Shown piece by piece: positions 34,888-44,254 of a stretch of 53,713 nucleotides of DNA (positions within the stretch are counted from its first letter, which is position 1; each line of letters starts with the position of its first letter). A program made the translations under genes and the position numbers. The stretch comes from Lachnospiraceae bacterium (GTDB taxonomy: Bacteria; Bacillota; Clostridia; Lachnospirales; Lachnospiraceae). Below the pieces are notes generated by a model that saw only the letters and a list, made by a program, of their open reading frames with translations, was not told the DNA's origin and searched no databases. The stretch lies in assembly GCA_014804795.1 (NCBI GenBank), contig JAAUZC010000052.1, positions 1-53,713 on the forward strand, given 5' to 3'.

Positions 34888-35624
34888 CTTTCCTTGCTGA
34901 TCTCCCTTTTTAACTGTTTCATGATCTTCTTTTCCAATCTTGAAATATAGGACTGGGAAATACCCAAAAGCTCCGCCACTTCTTTTTGGGTCATTTCCCT
35001 TCCGATACTGGCATCCAGACCGAATCTCAGGTTAATAATTGTTTTTTCCCGCTCCGTCAGCTTGCTGATCGCCTCTTTTAACAGCTTATGCTCCACCTCG
35101 GATTCAATCCCCCTGTAGATTACGTCCTCTTCCGTCCCCAGAATATCGGAAAGCAGCAGTTCATTTCCATCCCAGTCCACATTCAGCGGCTCATCAATAG
35201 ACACTTCCAGTCTTGTTTTATTATTTCTGCGCAAATACATCAATATCTCATTTTCGATACAGCGGGAAGCATACGTCGCAAGCTTGATATTTTTATTGGG
35301 ATTAAAAGTATTGATCGACTTGATCAGCCCTATCGTACCGATCGATATCAGATCTTCAACACCGACACCCGTATTATCGAATTTCTTTGCTATGTAAACT
35401 ACCAGCCGGAGATTATGTTCAATTAACGCCGCCCTTGCCTCATGCGCATCCTCACTTTCCAGCCCGCGGATCATCTCGCTTTCCTGTGTTGTCTCGAGCG
35501 GCGGCGGCAGAATATCCGTACCTCCTATATAGTGGATATCCCCTTCCTTTTCCAGGAAACCAAACTGTCTGCTGCGCACCATCTTAAATTGAAACATCCC
35601 CGGTATTGCCATTTTAAAAACCAT
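34884..35624 (-). CDS. sigE: RNA polymerase sporulation sigma factor SigE (pro-sigma-E)
   Basis: A 246-residue mother-cell sigma factor with an N-terminal pro-sequence. The conserved [15 protein letters not shown] site (residues 30-43) is where SpoIIGA cleaves, about Tyr32 by analogy with Bacillus. Region 2 ([42 protein letters not shown]), and region 4 ([30 protein letters not shown]) are complete. Its ribosome binding site AGGAGGG lies in the last codons of spoIIGA, two bases away, so the two are coupled. Confidence 0.97.
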   Translation of the reverse strand: MVFKMAIPGMFQFKMVRSRQFGFLEKEGDIHYIGGTDILPPPLETTQESEMIRGLESEDAHEARAALIEHNLRLVVYIAKKFDNTGVGVEDLISIGTIGLIKSINTFNPNKNIKLATYASRCIENEILMYLRRNNKTRLEVSIDEPLNVDWDGNELLLSDILGTEEDVIYRGIESEVEHKLLKEAISKLTEREKTIINLRFGLDASIGREMTQKEVAELLGISQSYISRLEKKIMKQLKREISKES

Positions 35625-35626
35625 TT

Positions 35627-36448
35627 TTATCCCTCCTGATTATAATCCCGCACAAATTTCGGATGTAAAATCACCTGATAATTCCCCTTTTTTGTCAGTT
35701 CCTGATCTGAAACAGCTATCACTACTTTCTGAAACTCTCTCTTCTCCTCCCCATCATCCACTTCCATATGAGGCAGTTCCACTGCGGCAAGTAATCCATG
35801 TTTCTTTCCGATACTGTGGAAAGGAATGAGATAATGTTTCTCTTTCGGCACTCTCCCTATCAGATTTTTTGCGGCACGTTTTTCCAGAATCGACACCGGG
35901 CGTCCGGTATAAGGCTCTTTCAGGCTGTTCCCCGAATCGGCAAAGCCGCTGCAGCAAAATTCTTCGCCATAAAAATCCAGTTTGACCGTATAAATCCCTT
36001 TGCTTTTCTTTCCTGTTTTTCGTATGTAAAGATACAGGATGACAAGGACGGTCGCCATAAAGCCGGCAAAAACCACTTTCCCCAATGTCAGAGCTTTTCC
36101 CCTATCAGGCAGGATCCCGGATAAAAAACAGAGAACTCCGCCCATAAAAAGCCCATAGCCATTCATACAAATATACGATTTTACAACCATTTCTTTTGTC
36201 CGAAAAGAGAAAGCAGCCTTTAGCAGAAGCAGATTTCCACATACAGCCTGCAAAAATACTTTAGGCCAAAATCCGATACCAGGCAGTAAAAGAATCAGTA
36301 CAAATGCTGACGCACCTGCCGCCGCACTGATGAGCAGTCTCGCCATGCTGCTTCTTAACCCATAAGCTGTCCTGACCAAAAACAGCAAATATGTACTTAT
36401 GGCAAAAGCCATCAGCCATACTCTGTCAATATAAATTACATAATGCAC
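35627..36448 (-). CDS. spoIIGA: Sigma-E processing aspartic peptidase SpoIIGA
   Basis: About 273 residues. Five or so N-terminal membrane helices (beginning [21 protein letters not shown]) are followed by a cytoplasmic aspartic-protease-like domain with the catalytic Asp in GFADSGNSL near residue 171. It cleaves pro-sigma-E after a signal from the forespore. The GTG at 36448 (AGGTGG, 5-base spacing) is chosen because it starts just before the conserved YIDRVW segment. A frame to 36529 begins in the promoter -35 and is rejected. It is co-transcribed with sigE. Confidence 0.9.
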   Translation of the reverse strand: MHYVIYIDRVWLMAFAISTYLLFLVRTAYGLRSSMARLLISAAAGASAFVLILLLPGIGFWPKVFLQAVCGNLLLLKAAFSFRTKEMVVKSYICMNGYGLFMGGVLCFLSGILPDRGKALTLGKVVFAGFMATVLVILYLYIRKTGKKSKGIYTVKLDFYGEEFCCSGFADSGNSLKEPYTGRPVSILEKRAAKNLIGRVPKEKHYLIPFHSIGKKHGLLAAVELPHMEVDDGEEKREFQKVVIAVSDQELTKKGNYQVILHPKFVRDYNQEG

Positions 36449-36496
36449 TGATTCCACCTGCCATCTGCATAAGACCGTTTCCTTTCCGGTAAATAC

Positions 36497-36529
36497 AGTA
36501 TATATCAGTCCGGACGAGGATTTTGTCAA
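36497..36529 (-). promoter_or_regulatory. spoIIG-type promoter with extended spacer
   Basis: On the minus strand a perfect TTGACA (36524-36529) and TATACT (36497-36502) are 21 bases apart (19 if TATATA is used). The Bacillus subtilis spoIIG promoter has near-consensus sigma-A hexamers with a 22-bp spacer and needs Spo0A~P. TTGTCAAT on the plus strand (36523-36530) matches 6 of 8 bases of the 0A box TTGTCGAA. Confidence 0.65.
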
Positions 36530-36559
36530 TATACGCGTTGCTTTTTAAAAAACAACAGG

Positions 36560-36591
36560 AATAAAAAAGCGCCGCCCGAGGGCGACGCTTT
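36560..36591 (-). terminator. Intrinsic terminator of ftsZ / dcw cluster
   Basis: AAAGCG-CGCCC (36566-36577) pairs with GGGCG-CGCTTT (36580-36591) with one internal mismatch and a 2-base turn; in minus-strand RNA it is followed by six U residues. It lies about 40 bases after the ftsZ stop and insulates spoIIGA from ftsZ transcription. Confidence 0.88.
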
Positions 36592-36628
36592 GCGAGAATG
36601 GTCTGCAATACCATAACTTTCTTATTTT

Positions 36629-37819
36629 TTATTTTTTTGACAAAAAACTCGGGATATTCAGTGACTGCTCTTTCACGGAACTCTTAATATCTGTCGGTTT
36701 CACACTCGGCACCGGTCGGCTCACCGGTTTCACATTAGGCGTCACCGGCGACGTTTTCGGCATACCGCCGGAATACCCTGTTCCTGACTGCAGTCCCTTA
36801 TTCTGCAGAGAAGTCGGTGTGATAATAGTGCTTGACTTATGTGAAAAACTGTTCAATCTGTTCTGCGGCACATCCTCAAGTCCGGTTGCGATCACCGTGA
36901 TCTTACAGTAATCTGCCTGAGAATCATCATACATGGCGCCAAAGATAATATTTACCTCATCTCCCACTAACTCCTGCACATAGCTTGCCGCTTCATTGGC
37001 ATCGATCAGCGTGATATCGCCCGATACATTGATGATCACATCAGAAGCGCCCTCGATCGTCGTCTCAAGAAGCGGAGATTCCACGGCTCTCTTCACAGCA
37101 TCCGCCGCCTTGTCATCTCCCTTTCCTTCACCGATACCGATATGGGCAATTCCCTTCTCCTTCATAACCGTCTGCACATCCGCAAAGTCCAGATTAATAA
37201 CAGACGGTACATTGATCAGATCCGTAATACCTTTCACGGACTGCTGTAACACTTCATCTGCTTTCTTTAACGCATCCGGCATTGTGGTACGCTTGTCCAC
37301 AAGCTCAAGCAGCTTATCATTCGGGATAACGATCAAAGTATCCACATGCTCTTTGATTTTTTCAATACCATTCAGAGCGTTCGTCATACGAACTCTCGCC
37401 TCAAACCGAAACGGCTTCGTCACTACGCCGACTGTCAAAATCCCCATCTCTTTCGCCAGTTTTGCCACGACGGGAGCTGCACCTGTACCTGTGCCGCCGC
37501 CCATACCGCAGGTGACAAACACCATGTCCGACCCTTTGATTGCCGCGGTGATCTCCTCGACACTCTCTTCCGCCGCTTTTTCTCCAATCTCCGGTCTTGC
37601 ACCGGCACCGAGTCCTTTCGTCAGCTTTTCGCCGATCTGAATAAGTTTTGGTGCCTTGCAAAGCTGAAGCGCCTGCTTATCCGTATTCACTCCGATGAAA
37701 TCCACACCGGATATATTTTCTTCAATCATTCTATTCACAGCGTTATTGCCTGCACCGCCCACACCGACTACAATAATCTTTGCAGCAGATTCCGCATCGC
37801 TTGTCCTAATCTCTACCAC
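36629..37819 (-). CDS. ftsZ: Cell division protein FtsZ
   Basis: A 396-residue tubulin homologue that forms the Z-ring. The GTP-binding loops are [15 protein letters not shown] near 17-31 and the tubulin signature [10 protein letters not shown] at 107-116; the catalytic T7 loop is [12 protein letters not shown] ~65-residue Pro/Ser/Thr-rich linker leads to the conserved C-terminal peptide [10 protein letters not shown] that binds FtsA/SepF. The start is GTG at 37819 with AAGGAGG 8 bases upstream. It has its own promoter and terminator, so it can be expressed apart from the rest of the dcw cluster. Confidence 0.98.
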   Translation of the reverse strand: MVEIRTSDAESAAKIIVVGVGGAGNNAVNRMIEENISGVDFIGVNTDKQALQLCKAPKLIQIGEKLTKGLGAGARPEIGEKAAEESVEEITAAIKGSDMVFVTCGMGGGTGTGAAPVVAKLAKEMGILTVGVVTKPFRFEARVRMTNALNGIEKIKEHVDTLIVIPNDKLLELVDKRTTMPDALKKADEVLQQSVKGITDLINVPSVINLDFADVQTVMKEKGIAHIGIGEGKGDDKAADAVKRAVESPLLETTIEGASDVIINVSGDITLIDANEAASYVQELVGDEVNIIFGAMYDDSQADYCKITVIATGLEDVPQNRLNSFSHKSSTIITPTSLQNKGLQSGTGYSGGMPKTSPVTPNVKPVSRPVPSVKPTDIKSSVKEQSLNIPSFLSKK

Positions 37820-37865
37820 AGGTACTTCCTCCTTGCTCTCGCTTAACCTTCACCTTATCTAATCT

Positions 37866-37894
37866 ATCATATAATGTAATTCGCAATTTATCAA
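37866..37894 (-). promoter_or_regulatory. Sigma-A promoter of ftsZ
   Basis: TTGATA (37889-37894) and TATGAT (37866-37871) are spaced by 17 bases in the gap between divIB and ftsZ. Matches are 4 and 5 of 6 bases; predicted 5' leader about 40 bases. Confidence 0.65.
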
Positions 37895-37924
37895 CAACTT
37901 TTTTCGCAATAACCAAATTTTATC

Positions 37925-38695
37925 TTACTTTTTGTCTTCCTGAAAAGGTACGATTTTGGCCTCTCCCGTAAAGTTCTCCATCTGAAGTACGCCTTTTTTC
38001 CCTTGAAGTTCCGGCAAAATACTTTTCAGCCTTGAAAACTTCTCATCTATGCTGCTGTTATCCCCGATCTGCACCCTCACTTCTTCAAAGTAGAGCGTCA
38101 CTTTATATTCTCTGTCAAAGGCCAGCCTGTCCGCCTTTAATTCATATTTGTCAAGAGACTGCGTGATGTCCAGAATCCTTGCAAAAATGTTTTCGTTCTC
38201 CACCGGCAGCTTTTCATACATCACCACATGATCGAACTTAAGCCCGGTAACTTCCGGCACACCTGCCGTTTTTATCTCGGAACTTTCCACGATCGTGCCA
38301 TCCCTGTCAAAATACATGTATCTGCCCAGATAGGATACATAACCGGCAAAAGATTTCTCATATACTCTGATGCGCACTGTATCCGGCGCCTCGATCTCCA
38401 CCTCTATCGCAGATACAAACGGGATATCCTCGATCTCCTGATTGCGGTATTTAAAGTTCAGATAGATCGAATTATGAGAAAGACGCCCTGTCATGATCCT
38501 TTCCGTAATCTCTTCATCCGTATAGTGGGCATTTCCTTCCACATATACCGTGTTTACCGTGTACGTCGTTTTGATATAATAAAATACTCCCAGAGCCGCC
38601 GTAAGCACTACAGCCGTTGTGATCAGACCGATCTTTAAGCCCAGATGTCTGTTTCTGTATATCGTTTTTTTGTTTTCCTTTTTTCTGCTTATCAT
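37925..38695 (-). CDS. divIB: Cell division protein DivIB/FtsQ
   Basis: 256 residues from ATG 38695. A basic cytoplasmic start and one membrane helix (IGLITTAVVLTAALGVFYYI) are followed by a POTRA domain (YTVNTVYVEGNAHYTDEEI) and the FtsQ beta domain (FAGYVSYLGRYMYFDRDGTIVES, split here as FAGYVSYLGR and MYFDRDG). It bridges FtsL/FtsB-type proteins in the divisome. It begins five bases after the ftsW stop; a longer frame to 38836 overlaps ftsW. The ribosome binding site is weak, suggesting coupling. Confidence 0.88.
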   Translation of the reverse strand: MISRKKENKKTIYRNRHLGLKIGLITTAVVLTAALGVFYYIKTTYTVNTVYVEGNAHYTDEEITERIMTGRLSHNSIYLNFKYRNQEIEDIPFVSAIEVEIEAPDTVRIRVYEKSFAGYVSYLGRYMYFDRDGTIVESSEIKTAGVPEVTGLKFDHVVMYEKLPVENENIFARILDITQSLDKYELKADRLAFDREYKVTLYFEEVRVQIGDNSSIDEKFSRLKSILPELQGKKGVLQMENFTGEAKIVPFQEDKK

Positions 38696-38700
38696 TCTTA

Positions 38701-39888
38701 TTATAGATCTTTCAATTTGATACTCCTGCCCACATTCAGCACGATTCCGATCTCGATCAGCAAAAACATGACAGAGGAACCGCCATAACTGATAAACGGA
38801 AGGGAGATACCGGTGTTCGGGATCACATTGGTACATACCGCAATATTCAGAATGACCTGAATTGCCAGATGTCCCATAACCCCTACCACCAACAGCGCAC
38901 CAAACAGATCCGGCGCGTTATTTGCAATGATCATGCATCTCCAGATTAAAAGCAGAAACAGAAGGATCAACGCAACAGCGCCAAACAGCCCCAGCTCTTC
39001 ACAGATAATGGAAAAGATCATATCATTCTGTGCCTCGGGCAGAAACCCTAACTTCTGGATACTTTCTCCAAGCCCTTTCCCGAAAATCCCGCCGGAACCG
39101 ATAGCGTAAAGCGCCTGCAGTGTCTGAAACCCCTTGTCATCCGCATAAGCTTCCGGATTCAGCCATGCTATAATACGCAATCCGCGGAATTCCAGCTTTT
39201 CCATCATTTCCGGTGAACTTGCCATTTTTACTATTACAAATACAATTAACGCCGCGCCCGCAGCTCCTATGACCGCCATGATCACAAACCGCTTATAATC
39301 AGGGCTCGCCACAAAAATCATCAGCATGGCAATCCCCAAAATGATAATGGCAGAACTCATATTCTGGGTGATCTTCCAGACCATCACCGCAATGATGCCC
39401 GGTGGTATCAACAGCGCAATAAACCCTTTCAGCGTACGAATCTGTTTTCCCATCTTACAGACAAGACATGCCAGAAAAATAACCATACCAAGCTTTGCCA
39501 CCTCCGCGGGCTGCAGGGAAAAGCCGAGAAGCCTGAGCCACCTTCTTGCACCGTGGGAAGAATAACCAAGCGGTGTTAAAACAAGTACGATCAGGCCGGC
39601 CGAAACGAAATAAGCCGGTACTGCCAGTTTTTCCCAGAAATGATATGGTATATTGGAAACCACTATCATACAGACAATTCCAAGAAGCGCTGCCGTAAGC
39701 TGCTTTTTTAAAAACCAGGCGCTGTCATCATAATCCAGATTTGCCCTGTAGGAACTGCTGGAATAAATCATCATCAGTCCGAATCCTATCAGAAACAGTA
39801 CAGTAAACATCAGACTGTAATCAAAATAGGTATCACTGTTATTCGATTGTCTTCTGCCCCCCTGCACAGTTCTGAATCTGGTCGCCAT
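38701..39888 (-). CDS. ftsW: FtsW/SpoVE-type peptidoglycan glycosyltransferase (SEDS family)
   Basis: A 395-residue SEDS protein with about ten membrane helices that polymerises lipid II at the septum with its class B PBP partner. GFSLQPAEVAKLGMVIFLA holds the conserved QPAE-K motif; NDMIFSIICEELG has the Glu-Leu-Gly loop; ISYGGSSVMFLLIEIGIVLNV is the C-terminal signature (given here as ISYGGSSVMF). The position after murD suits FtsW; a separate SpoVE for spore cortex, if any, is outside the window. It abuts murD with no gap. Confidence 0.94.
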   Translation of the reverse strand: MATRFRTVQGGRRQSNNSDTYFDYSLMFTVLFLIGFGLMMIYSSSSYRANLDYDDSAWFLKKQLTAALLGIVCMIVVSNIPYHFWEKLAVPAYFVSAGLIVLVLTPLGYSSHGARRWLRLLGFSLQPAEVAKLGMVIFLACLVCKMGKQIRTLKGFIALLIPPGIIAVMVWKITQNMSSAIIILGIAMLMIFVASPDYKRFVIMAVIGAAGAALIVFVIVKMASSPEMMEKLEFRGLRIIAWLNPEAYADDKGFQTLQALYAIGSGGIFGKGLGESIQKLGFLPEAQNDMIFSIICEELGLFGAVALILLFLLLIWRCMIIANNAPDLFGALLVVGVMGHLAIQVILNIAVCTNVIPNTGISLPFISYGGSSVMFLLIEIGIVLNVGRSIKLKDL

Positions 39889-41325
39889 TTATACCCTTTC
39901 TTTATATACAAGTTCCTTAAAAAGTCTGCCCCGTTCTTCGTAATTCGGAAACATCCCCCAGCTTGCACACGCCGGGGACAGTAACACAGCGTCGCCCTGT
40001 TTCGCATTTTCCACACAGATTCTGAAAGCTTCCTCAAAAGTTTCCGCAAATACATAATGATTAAATCCATGTTTCTTCGCACATGCCGCGATTTTTTCTT
40101 TCGTCTGTCCGATCAGCACAAGAAGTTTTACCTTTCCCTCAAAAGCATCTATCCATTCGTCATAAGCGCTCCCCTTATCATAGCCGCCTCCGATCAGGAT
40201 AGTTGGTCTGCTCATCGCATAAATCGCCTGCAAGGCCGCATCCGGGTTTGTACCTTTGGAATCATTGTAGTAGGCAACGCCTCTTACCTCATCCACAAAT
40301 TCAATTCTGTGTTCGACAGCTTTGAATGTTCTGATCACATCCAGATACTCCTCTTTCGGTATCCCCATCACCTCCGATATCAGAATGGCCGCCATCACAT
40401 TCTCCACATTACAGAGTCCCACCAACTGCATTTCATGGATATTCATCAGACGCTCTGTTTTTCCGCCCTCTGCAAGATAGATATCTTCTCCTCTCAGAAA
40501 AGCGCCATCCGTCTGTTCTTTCGATACGGAAAAATAGAGAACTTTTGCCGGGCACGCATCTCCCAGCTTCCGCGTCTCCTCATTGTCATAGTTCAGAATA
40601 CAGAAATCATCTTTACTCTGGTTTTTCGTAATATTATTTTTTGCCGCTATGTAGTTCTCCATCGTATGATGGCGATTTAAATGATCCGGCGTGATATTCA
40701 ATATCGCGGAAACTTTCGGATGAAAACTTTCTATCGTCTCCAGCTGAAAACTGCTGATCTCTCCCACTGTGACGGACTGTGCCGTCGTTTTGTCTACGAT
40801 ATCCGCATAGGGGTATCCTATATTTCCCATCACAAACGAAGTTTCAAAATGCCGTTTCATGATCTCTCCGACCAGAGTGGTGGTTGTCGTTTTTCCGTTT
40901 GTTCCGGTAATGCCTATTACCTGCCCCCTTTCTTTCCGGAATGCAAGTTCGATCTCTCCCCAAACGGATATTCCCTTTGCACGGAAGCTTTCTACAAAAG
41001 GCGTATCTGCCGGTACCCCCGGACTCAGCACTAAAAGCTCTGTCTGTTCCTTCTTTTCCTCCGGCAGTTTTCCCAAGATTACTTCTGCCTCTTTTTCATC
41101 CGGATCTTCCGGCTCCAGCTCTTTTATCTTTTCAAAAAGCAGCGCTCTTACTTTCTCTTCTGTCAGTTTTTCGCTTTCATCAAACAGGATCGGCTTTGCT
41201 TTCTCCCGCAGCAGAAATGCGGCTGCGCCAATGCCGCTCTTTCCGCAGCCCACGATCAAAACTTTTTTCCCTGCCAGTTCCATGGTACTTTCATCCTTTC
41301 CACGCTTCTTTTTTCCGTCCGCCAT
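39889..41325 (-). CDS. murD: UDP-N-acetylmuramoyl-L-alanine--D-glutamate ligase
   Basis: A 478-residue Mur ligase adding D-Glu to UDP-MurNAc-L-Ala. A Rossmann-like start (KVLIVGCGKSGIG), ATP-binding GITGTNGKTTTT at 138-149, the LNITPDHLNRH motif with the metal-binding His, and a C-terminal domain (YNDSKGTNPDAAL, LIGGGYDKG) are present. The first 14 residues (MADGKKKRGKDEST) are an unusual basic addition; ATG 41283 (MELAGKKVLIVG) would give the family start and has AAAGGA at about 10 bases. Confidence 0.94.
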   Translation of the reverse strand: MADGKKKRGKDESTMELAGKKVLIVGCGKSGIGAAAFLLREKAKPILFDESEKLTEEKVRALLFEKIKELEPEDPDEKEAEVILGKLPEEKKEQTELLVLSPGVPADTPFVESFRAKGISVWGEIELAFRKERGQVIGITGTNGKTTTTTLVGEIMKRHFETSFVMGNIGYPYADIVDKTTAQSVTVGEISSFQLETIESFHPKVSAILNITPDHLNRHHTMENYIAAKNNITKNQSKDDFCILNYDNEETRKLGDACPAKVLYFSVSKEQTDGAFLRGEDIYLAEGGKTERLMNIHEMQLVGLCNVENVMAAILISEVMGIPKEEYLDVIRTFKAVEHRIEFVDEVRGVAYYNDSKGTNPDAALQAIYAMSRPTILIGGGYDKGSAYDEWIDAFEGKVKLLVLIGQTKEKIAACAKKHGFNHYVFAETFEEAFRICVENAKQGDAVLLSPACASWGMFPNYEERGRLFKELVYKERV

Positions 41326-41391
41326 GCCACCTCAAATTTGCTTCGCTCTTTTTCGATGCGAATCTGCTTTCTGTCGCAGACTGATCAGGTT

Positions 41392-42348
41392 TCATATCCC
41401 TGCGTACGCAATCAGGCATAATATCGCCGTAACAATGGAAAACACTGTCACGATCCGCGTTTCGGACCAGCCGCACAGTTCAAAATGATGATGTATCGGC
41501 GCCATCTTGAAGATACGTTTACCGCCGGTCATTTTGAAATAGCTGACCTGCAAAATGACGGACAGTACCTCCGCCAGATAGATAAAACCTACTATGGCGA
41601 TAAACAGGGGCATCTGCAGCATATATGCAGCAGCCGCCACAAACCCGCCGAGCGCCAGAGAACCTGTATCTCCCATAAATACACTCGCAGGATATACATT
41701 AAACAGCAAAAAGCCAAGCAGCGCTCCCACCACCGCACAGGTGACAGGTTCGATTCCGCTCCCCGTTCCAATCGCCACCACCGTAAAGAATGTGGCAACG
41801 ATCACCGTAACGGAAGAAGCCAGACCGTCCAGTCCATCCGTAAAATTGGTTCCGTTCACTGTACCTATCACAATAAAGAACAGCACCGGTATATTAAATA
41901 TACCAAAATCCAGATAATGTCCCGACCAGAACGGAATTTTCATTGCCAGCGAAACATCGGTATAGTTTACTATATAATAGGCAAAAATCCCCGTCACCAC
42001 AAGCTGTCCCAGCATCTTCTGCCATGCCCGCAGTCCCATAGAGCGCTTTAACACCACTTTTATATAATCATCCACAAAGCCGATCAGCCCGAAACCGAAC
42101 GTCAAAAACAGGATCGGAATAATCTTCGGAAAATCTTTCACATAAAGCAGCGATGTAATGACCACGGCTACCATGATCAGAATACCGCCCATCGTAGGCG
42201 TCCCGTTCTTTTTCAGGTGCGCCTGCGGCCCCTCGTCCCTGACAGTCTGCCCAACTTTCAGTCTGCGCAGAAACGGAATCACCACCGGTCCAAGCAGCGC
42301 ACTGATCGCAAAAGATATGATTACTGGTAAAATAACAGTTTGTCGCAT
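41392..42348 (-). CDS. mraY: Phospho-N-acetylmuramoyl-pentapeptide-transferase
   Basis: A 318-residue polytopic enzyme (about ten helices) making lipid I from UDP-MurNAc-pentapeptide and undecaprenyl phosphate. The GTPTMGGILIM loop, GFVDDYIKV with the catalytic Asp pair, GTVNGTNFTDGLDGLA with the third Asp, FMGDTGSLALGG and the histidine motif MAPIHHHFELCGWSE are all intact. Confidence 0.97.
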   Translation of the reverse strand: MRQTVILPVIISFAISALLGPVVIPFLRRLKVGQTVRDEGPQAHLKKNGTPTMGGILIMVAVVITSLLYVKDFPKIIPILFLTFGFGLIGFVDDYIKVVLKRSMGLRAWQKMLGQLVVTGIFAYYIVNYTDVSLAMKIPFWSGHYLDFGIFNIPVLFFIVIGTVNGTNFTDGLDGLASSVTVIVATFFTVVAIGTGSGIEPVTCAVVGALLGFLLFNVYPASVFMGDTGSLALGGFVAAAAYMLQMPLFIAIVGFIYLAEVLSVILQVSYFKMTGGKRIFKMAPIHHHFELCGWSETRIVTVFSIVTAILCLIAYAGI

Positions 42349-42389
42349 AACTACAGCCCCTCTTCAGCTTATTTTATTTCATTATAAGC

Positions 42390-44195
42390 TTATTTTTCCA
42401 AATAAGGAAGCACATTTTCAAAAAGCTGTCTGACCACCGGCGCAGCAATCTGTCCGCCATAGTAAGTACCCTGTGGAGAATGGATCACCACCAATGCCAG
42501 TATCTGCGGATCATCCGCCGGATAAAACCCTACAAAGGAAGCAATATATCTTCCGCTTCCTCTCGGCAGTGTCTGGCTTGTCGCTGTTTTTCCGCCTATC
42601 TGATACCCCTCTATCTGCGCTTTGGCACCGCCTCCCTCGGAGACCACTTTTTCCAGCAACATCTGTAATGTCTCAGAAGTTTCCGCACTTACGATCTGCC
42701 TGCCCGGCTCTTTTTCAAAGCTTTCCACCGGATTTCCGTCTGCATCCACCGCTTCGATTGCCAGATGCGGCGTGATGCGCTTTCCTCCGTTTACGAGAGA
42801 CGATACCGTAGTGGCAAGCTGCAGCGGTGTGATCTGAAAAGACTGTCCGAAGGACATAGTGGCAAGTTCTACATTCCCTATAGCGTCTTTTTGGTGCATG
42901 ATCGTTCCCGCTTCTCCCGGCAGATCAACGCCGGTCTTTTCCAAAAGCCCAAACTGTTTCAAACAGTCATAGTACCGCTCAGCACCGACCCGCAGCCCCA
43001 GTGTCACAAACACCGGATTACAGGAGTTGCATATCCCCGCAGTAAAGTCCTCCGCACCGTGCCCGGCCACTTTGTGGCAGCGGATCCGTCTGTCATCCAC
43101 CACGATAAACCCGGGACAGTTAAACCTGTCTGACAGCGTTACCGAACCTGTTTCCAGCGCAGCGGCGGCAGTGATCACCTTGAATGTGGAACCGGGCTCA
43201 TAGGTATCGTTGATACAGCCGTTTCTCCACATGCCGTTTAACTTTTCCTGTTTCAGCTCTTCCTCACTTTTTACCTCTTGCTGTACTTCTGCGGTTTCAT
43301 CCTGTTCCGCTTTCTTTTGGAGCGACGCCTGTTTTCTCGCCTCTTCTTTTGCCCGCAGTGCTTCATATTCCGGTGTCACCGTATAGGGCTCATTCAGGTT
43401 AAACTCCGGCACATCCACCATCGCCATGATCTCTCCGTTTTTCGGATTCATCACGATAAGGGATACTCTGTCCGCCTCTTTTGTCGCCATCACCTGTTTT
43501 GCAAGCTGCGTCGCATAACTCTGAATATTGTAATCCAGGCTGACCACAAGATCATTGCCCGGGACAGGCTCTTTTCTGTGCTCGCTGGCCGCTTCTATCT
43601 CAATCCCGGCAGCATCTGTCAATGTCAGAATCTGCCCCTCTTCTCCGCTTAAATATTCGTCGTAAATCACTTCCAGGCCGATAATCCCCTGATTGTCCCC
43701 GCCCGTAAATCCGAGTACTTTGGATGCCAGCGCATCATAAGGGTAATATCTCTTATAATCCTCGTCTACTTTTACTCCGGCCAGATCCGCTTCCCGTATT
43801 TCGTCGCCCAGTTCTTTGGAAACATTGCTCCGTATGCGCTCCATCGAGGAATACTTCTCCACCCGTTTTCTCACATATTCCTCGGACAGATCCAGTTTCT
43901 CACAGAGAAAGGAAATGACTTTCTCCGGATCCTCAATTTGGGAATGGATGACCGAGATCGTACATACCGTTTTATTATCGGCGAGCACAACGCCGTTTCT
44001 GTCAACTATTCTGCCTCTCGCCGCTTTGATCGACCGCTCCCTCTCATGAAGCTGTGTTGCCTTATCCGTGTAATGGGCGGACTGAAAAATCATCAGATCC
44101 ACCAGTCTTACAGAGAGCAAAAGAAAGGCGGCCATGCAGAAAAAGAATAATATTACAACTTTTTTTCTATTATAAGTTTTGTTTTTATTGGACAT
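42390..44195 (-). CDS. Class B penicillin-binding protein (SpoVD/FtsI-like) with KTA in place of KTG
   Basis: A 601-residue transpeptidase with one N-terminal membrane helix, a dimerisation domain (ARGRIVDRNGVVLADN) and a transpeptidase domain: STFK at 336-339, SCN at 391-393. The third motif, normally KTG, reads KTA at 536-538 (codon GCG at 42582-42584). A charged ~45-residue insert (about 276-320) precedes the nucleophile. There are no PASTA domains. It is the second of two tandem class B PBPs in the cluster; by position and length it is likely the SpoVD-type sporulation or septal enzyme. Confidence 0.88.
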   Translation of the reverse strand: MSNKNKTYNRKKVVILFFFCMAAFLLLSVRLVDLMIFQSAHYTDKATQLHERERSIKAARGRIVDRNGVVLADNKTVCTISVIHSQIEDPEKVISFLCEKLDLSEEYVRKRVEKYSSMERIRSNVSKELGDEIREADLAGVKVDEDYKRYYPYDALASKVLGFTGGDNQGIIGLEVIYDEYLSGEEGQILTLTDAAGIEIEAASEHRKEPVPGNDLVVSLDYNIQSYATQLAKQVMATKEADRVSLIVMNPKNGEIMAMVDVPEFNLNEPYTVTPEYEALRAKEEARKQASLQKKAEQDETAEVQQEVKSEEELKQEKLNGMWRNGCINDTYEPGSTFKVITAAAALETGSVTLSDRFNCPGFIVVDDRRIRCHKVAGHGAEDFTAGICNSCNPVFVTLGLRVGAERYYDCLKQFGLLEKTGVDLPGEAGTIMHQKDAIGNVELATMSFGQSFQITPLQLATTVSSLVNGGKRITPHLAIEAVDADGNPVESFEKEPGRQIVSAETSETLQMLLEKVVSEGGGAKAQIEGYQIGGKTATSQTLPRGSGRYIASFVGFYPADDPQILALVVIHSPQGTYYGGQIAAPVVRQLFENVLPYLEK

Positions 44196-44254
44196 AAAGA
44201 CAACCGGATATTATTCTTGTTATACTTTATGTCTAAAATGAAAAAATATGCGTA

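Noticed and set aside
36449-36529. N-terminal extension of SpoIIGA to a TTG at 36529
   Set aside because: That TTG is the first part of the TTGACA promoter element; the conserved protein begins near 36448 behind AGGTGG.
36996-37640. 214-codon plus-strand frame opposite ftsZ
   Set aside because: Lies wholly within ftsZ; Ser/Pro-rich product of the reverse complement of conserved codons; no start signals.
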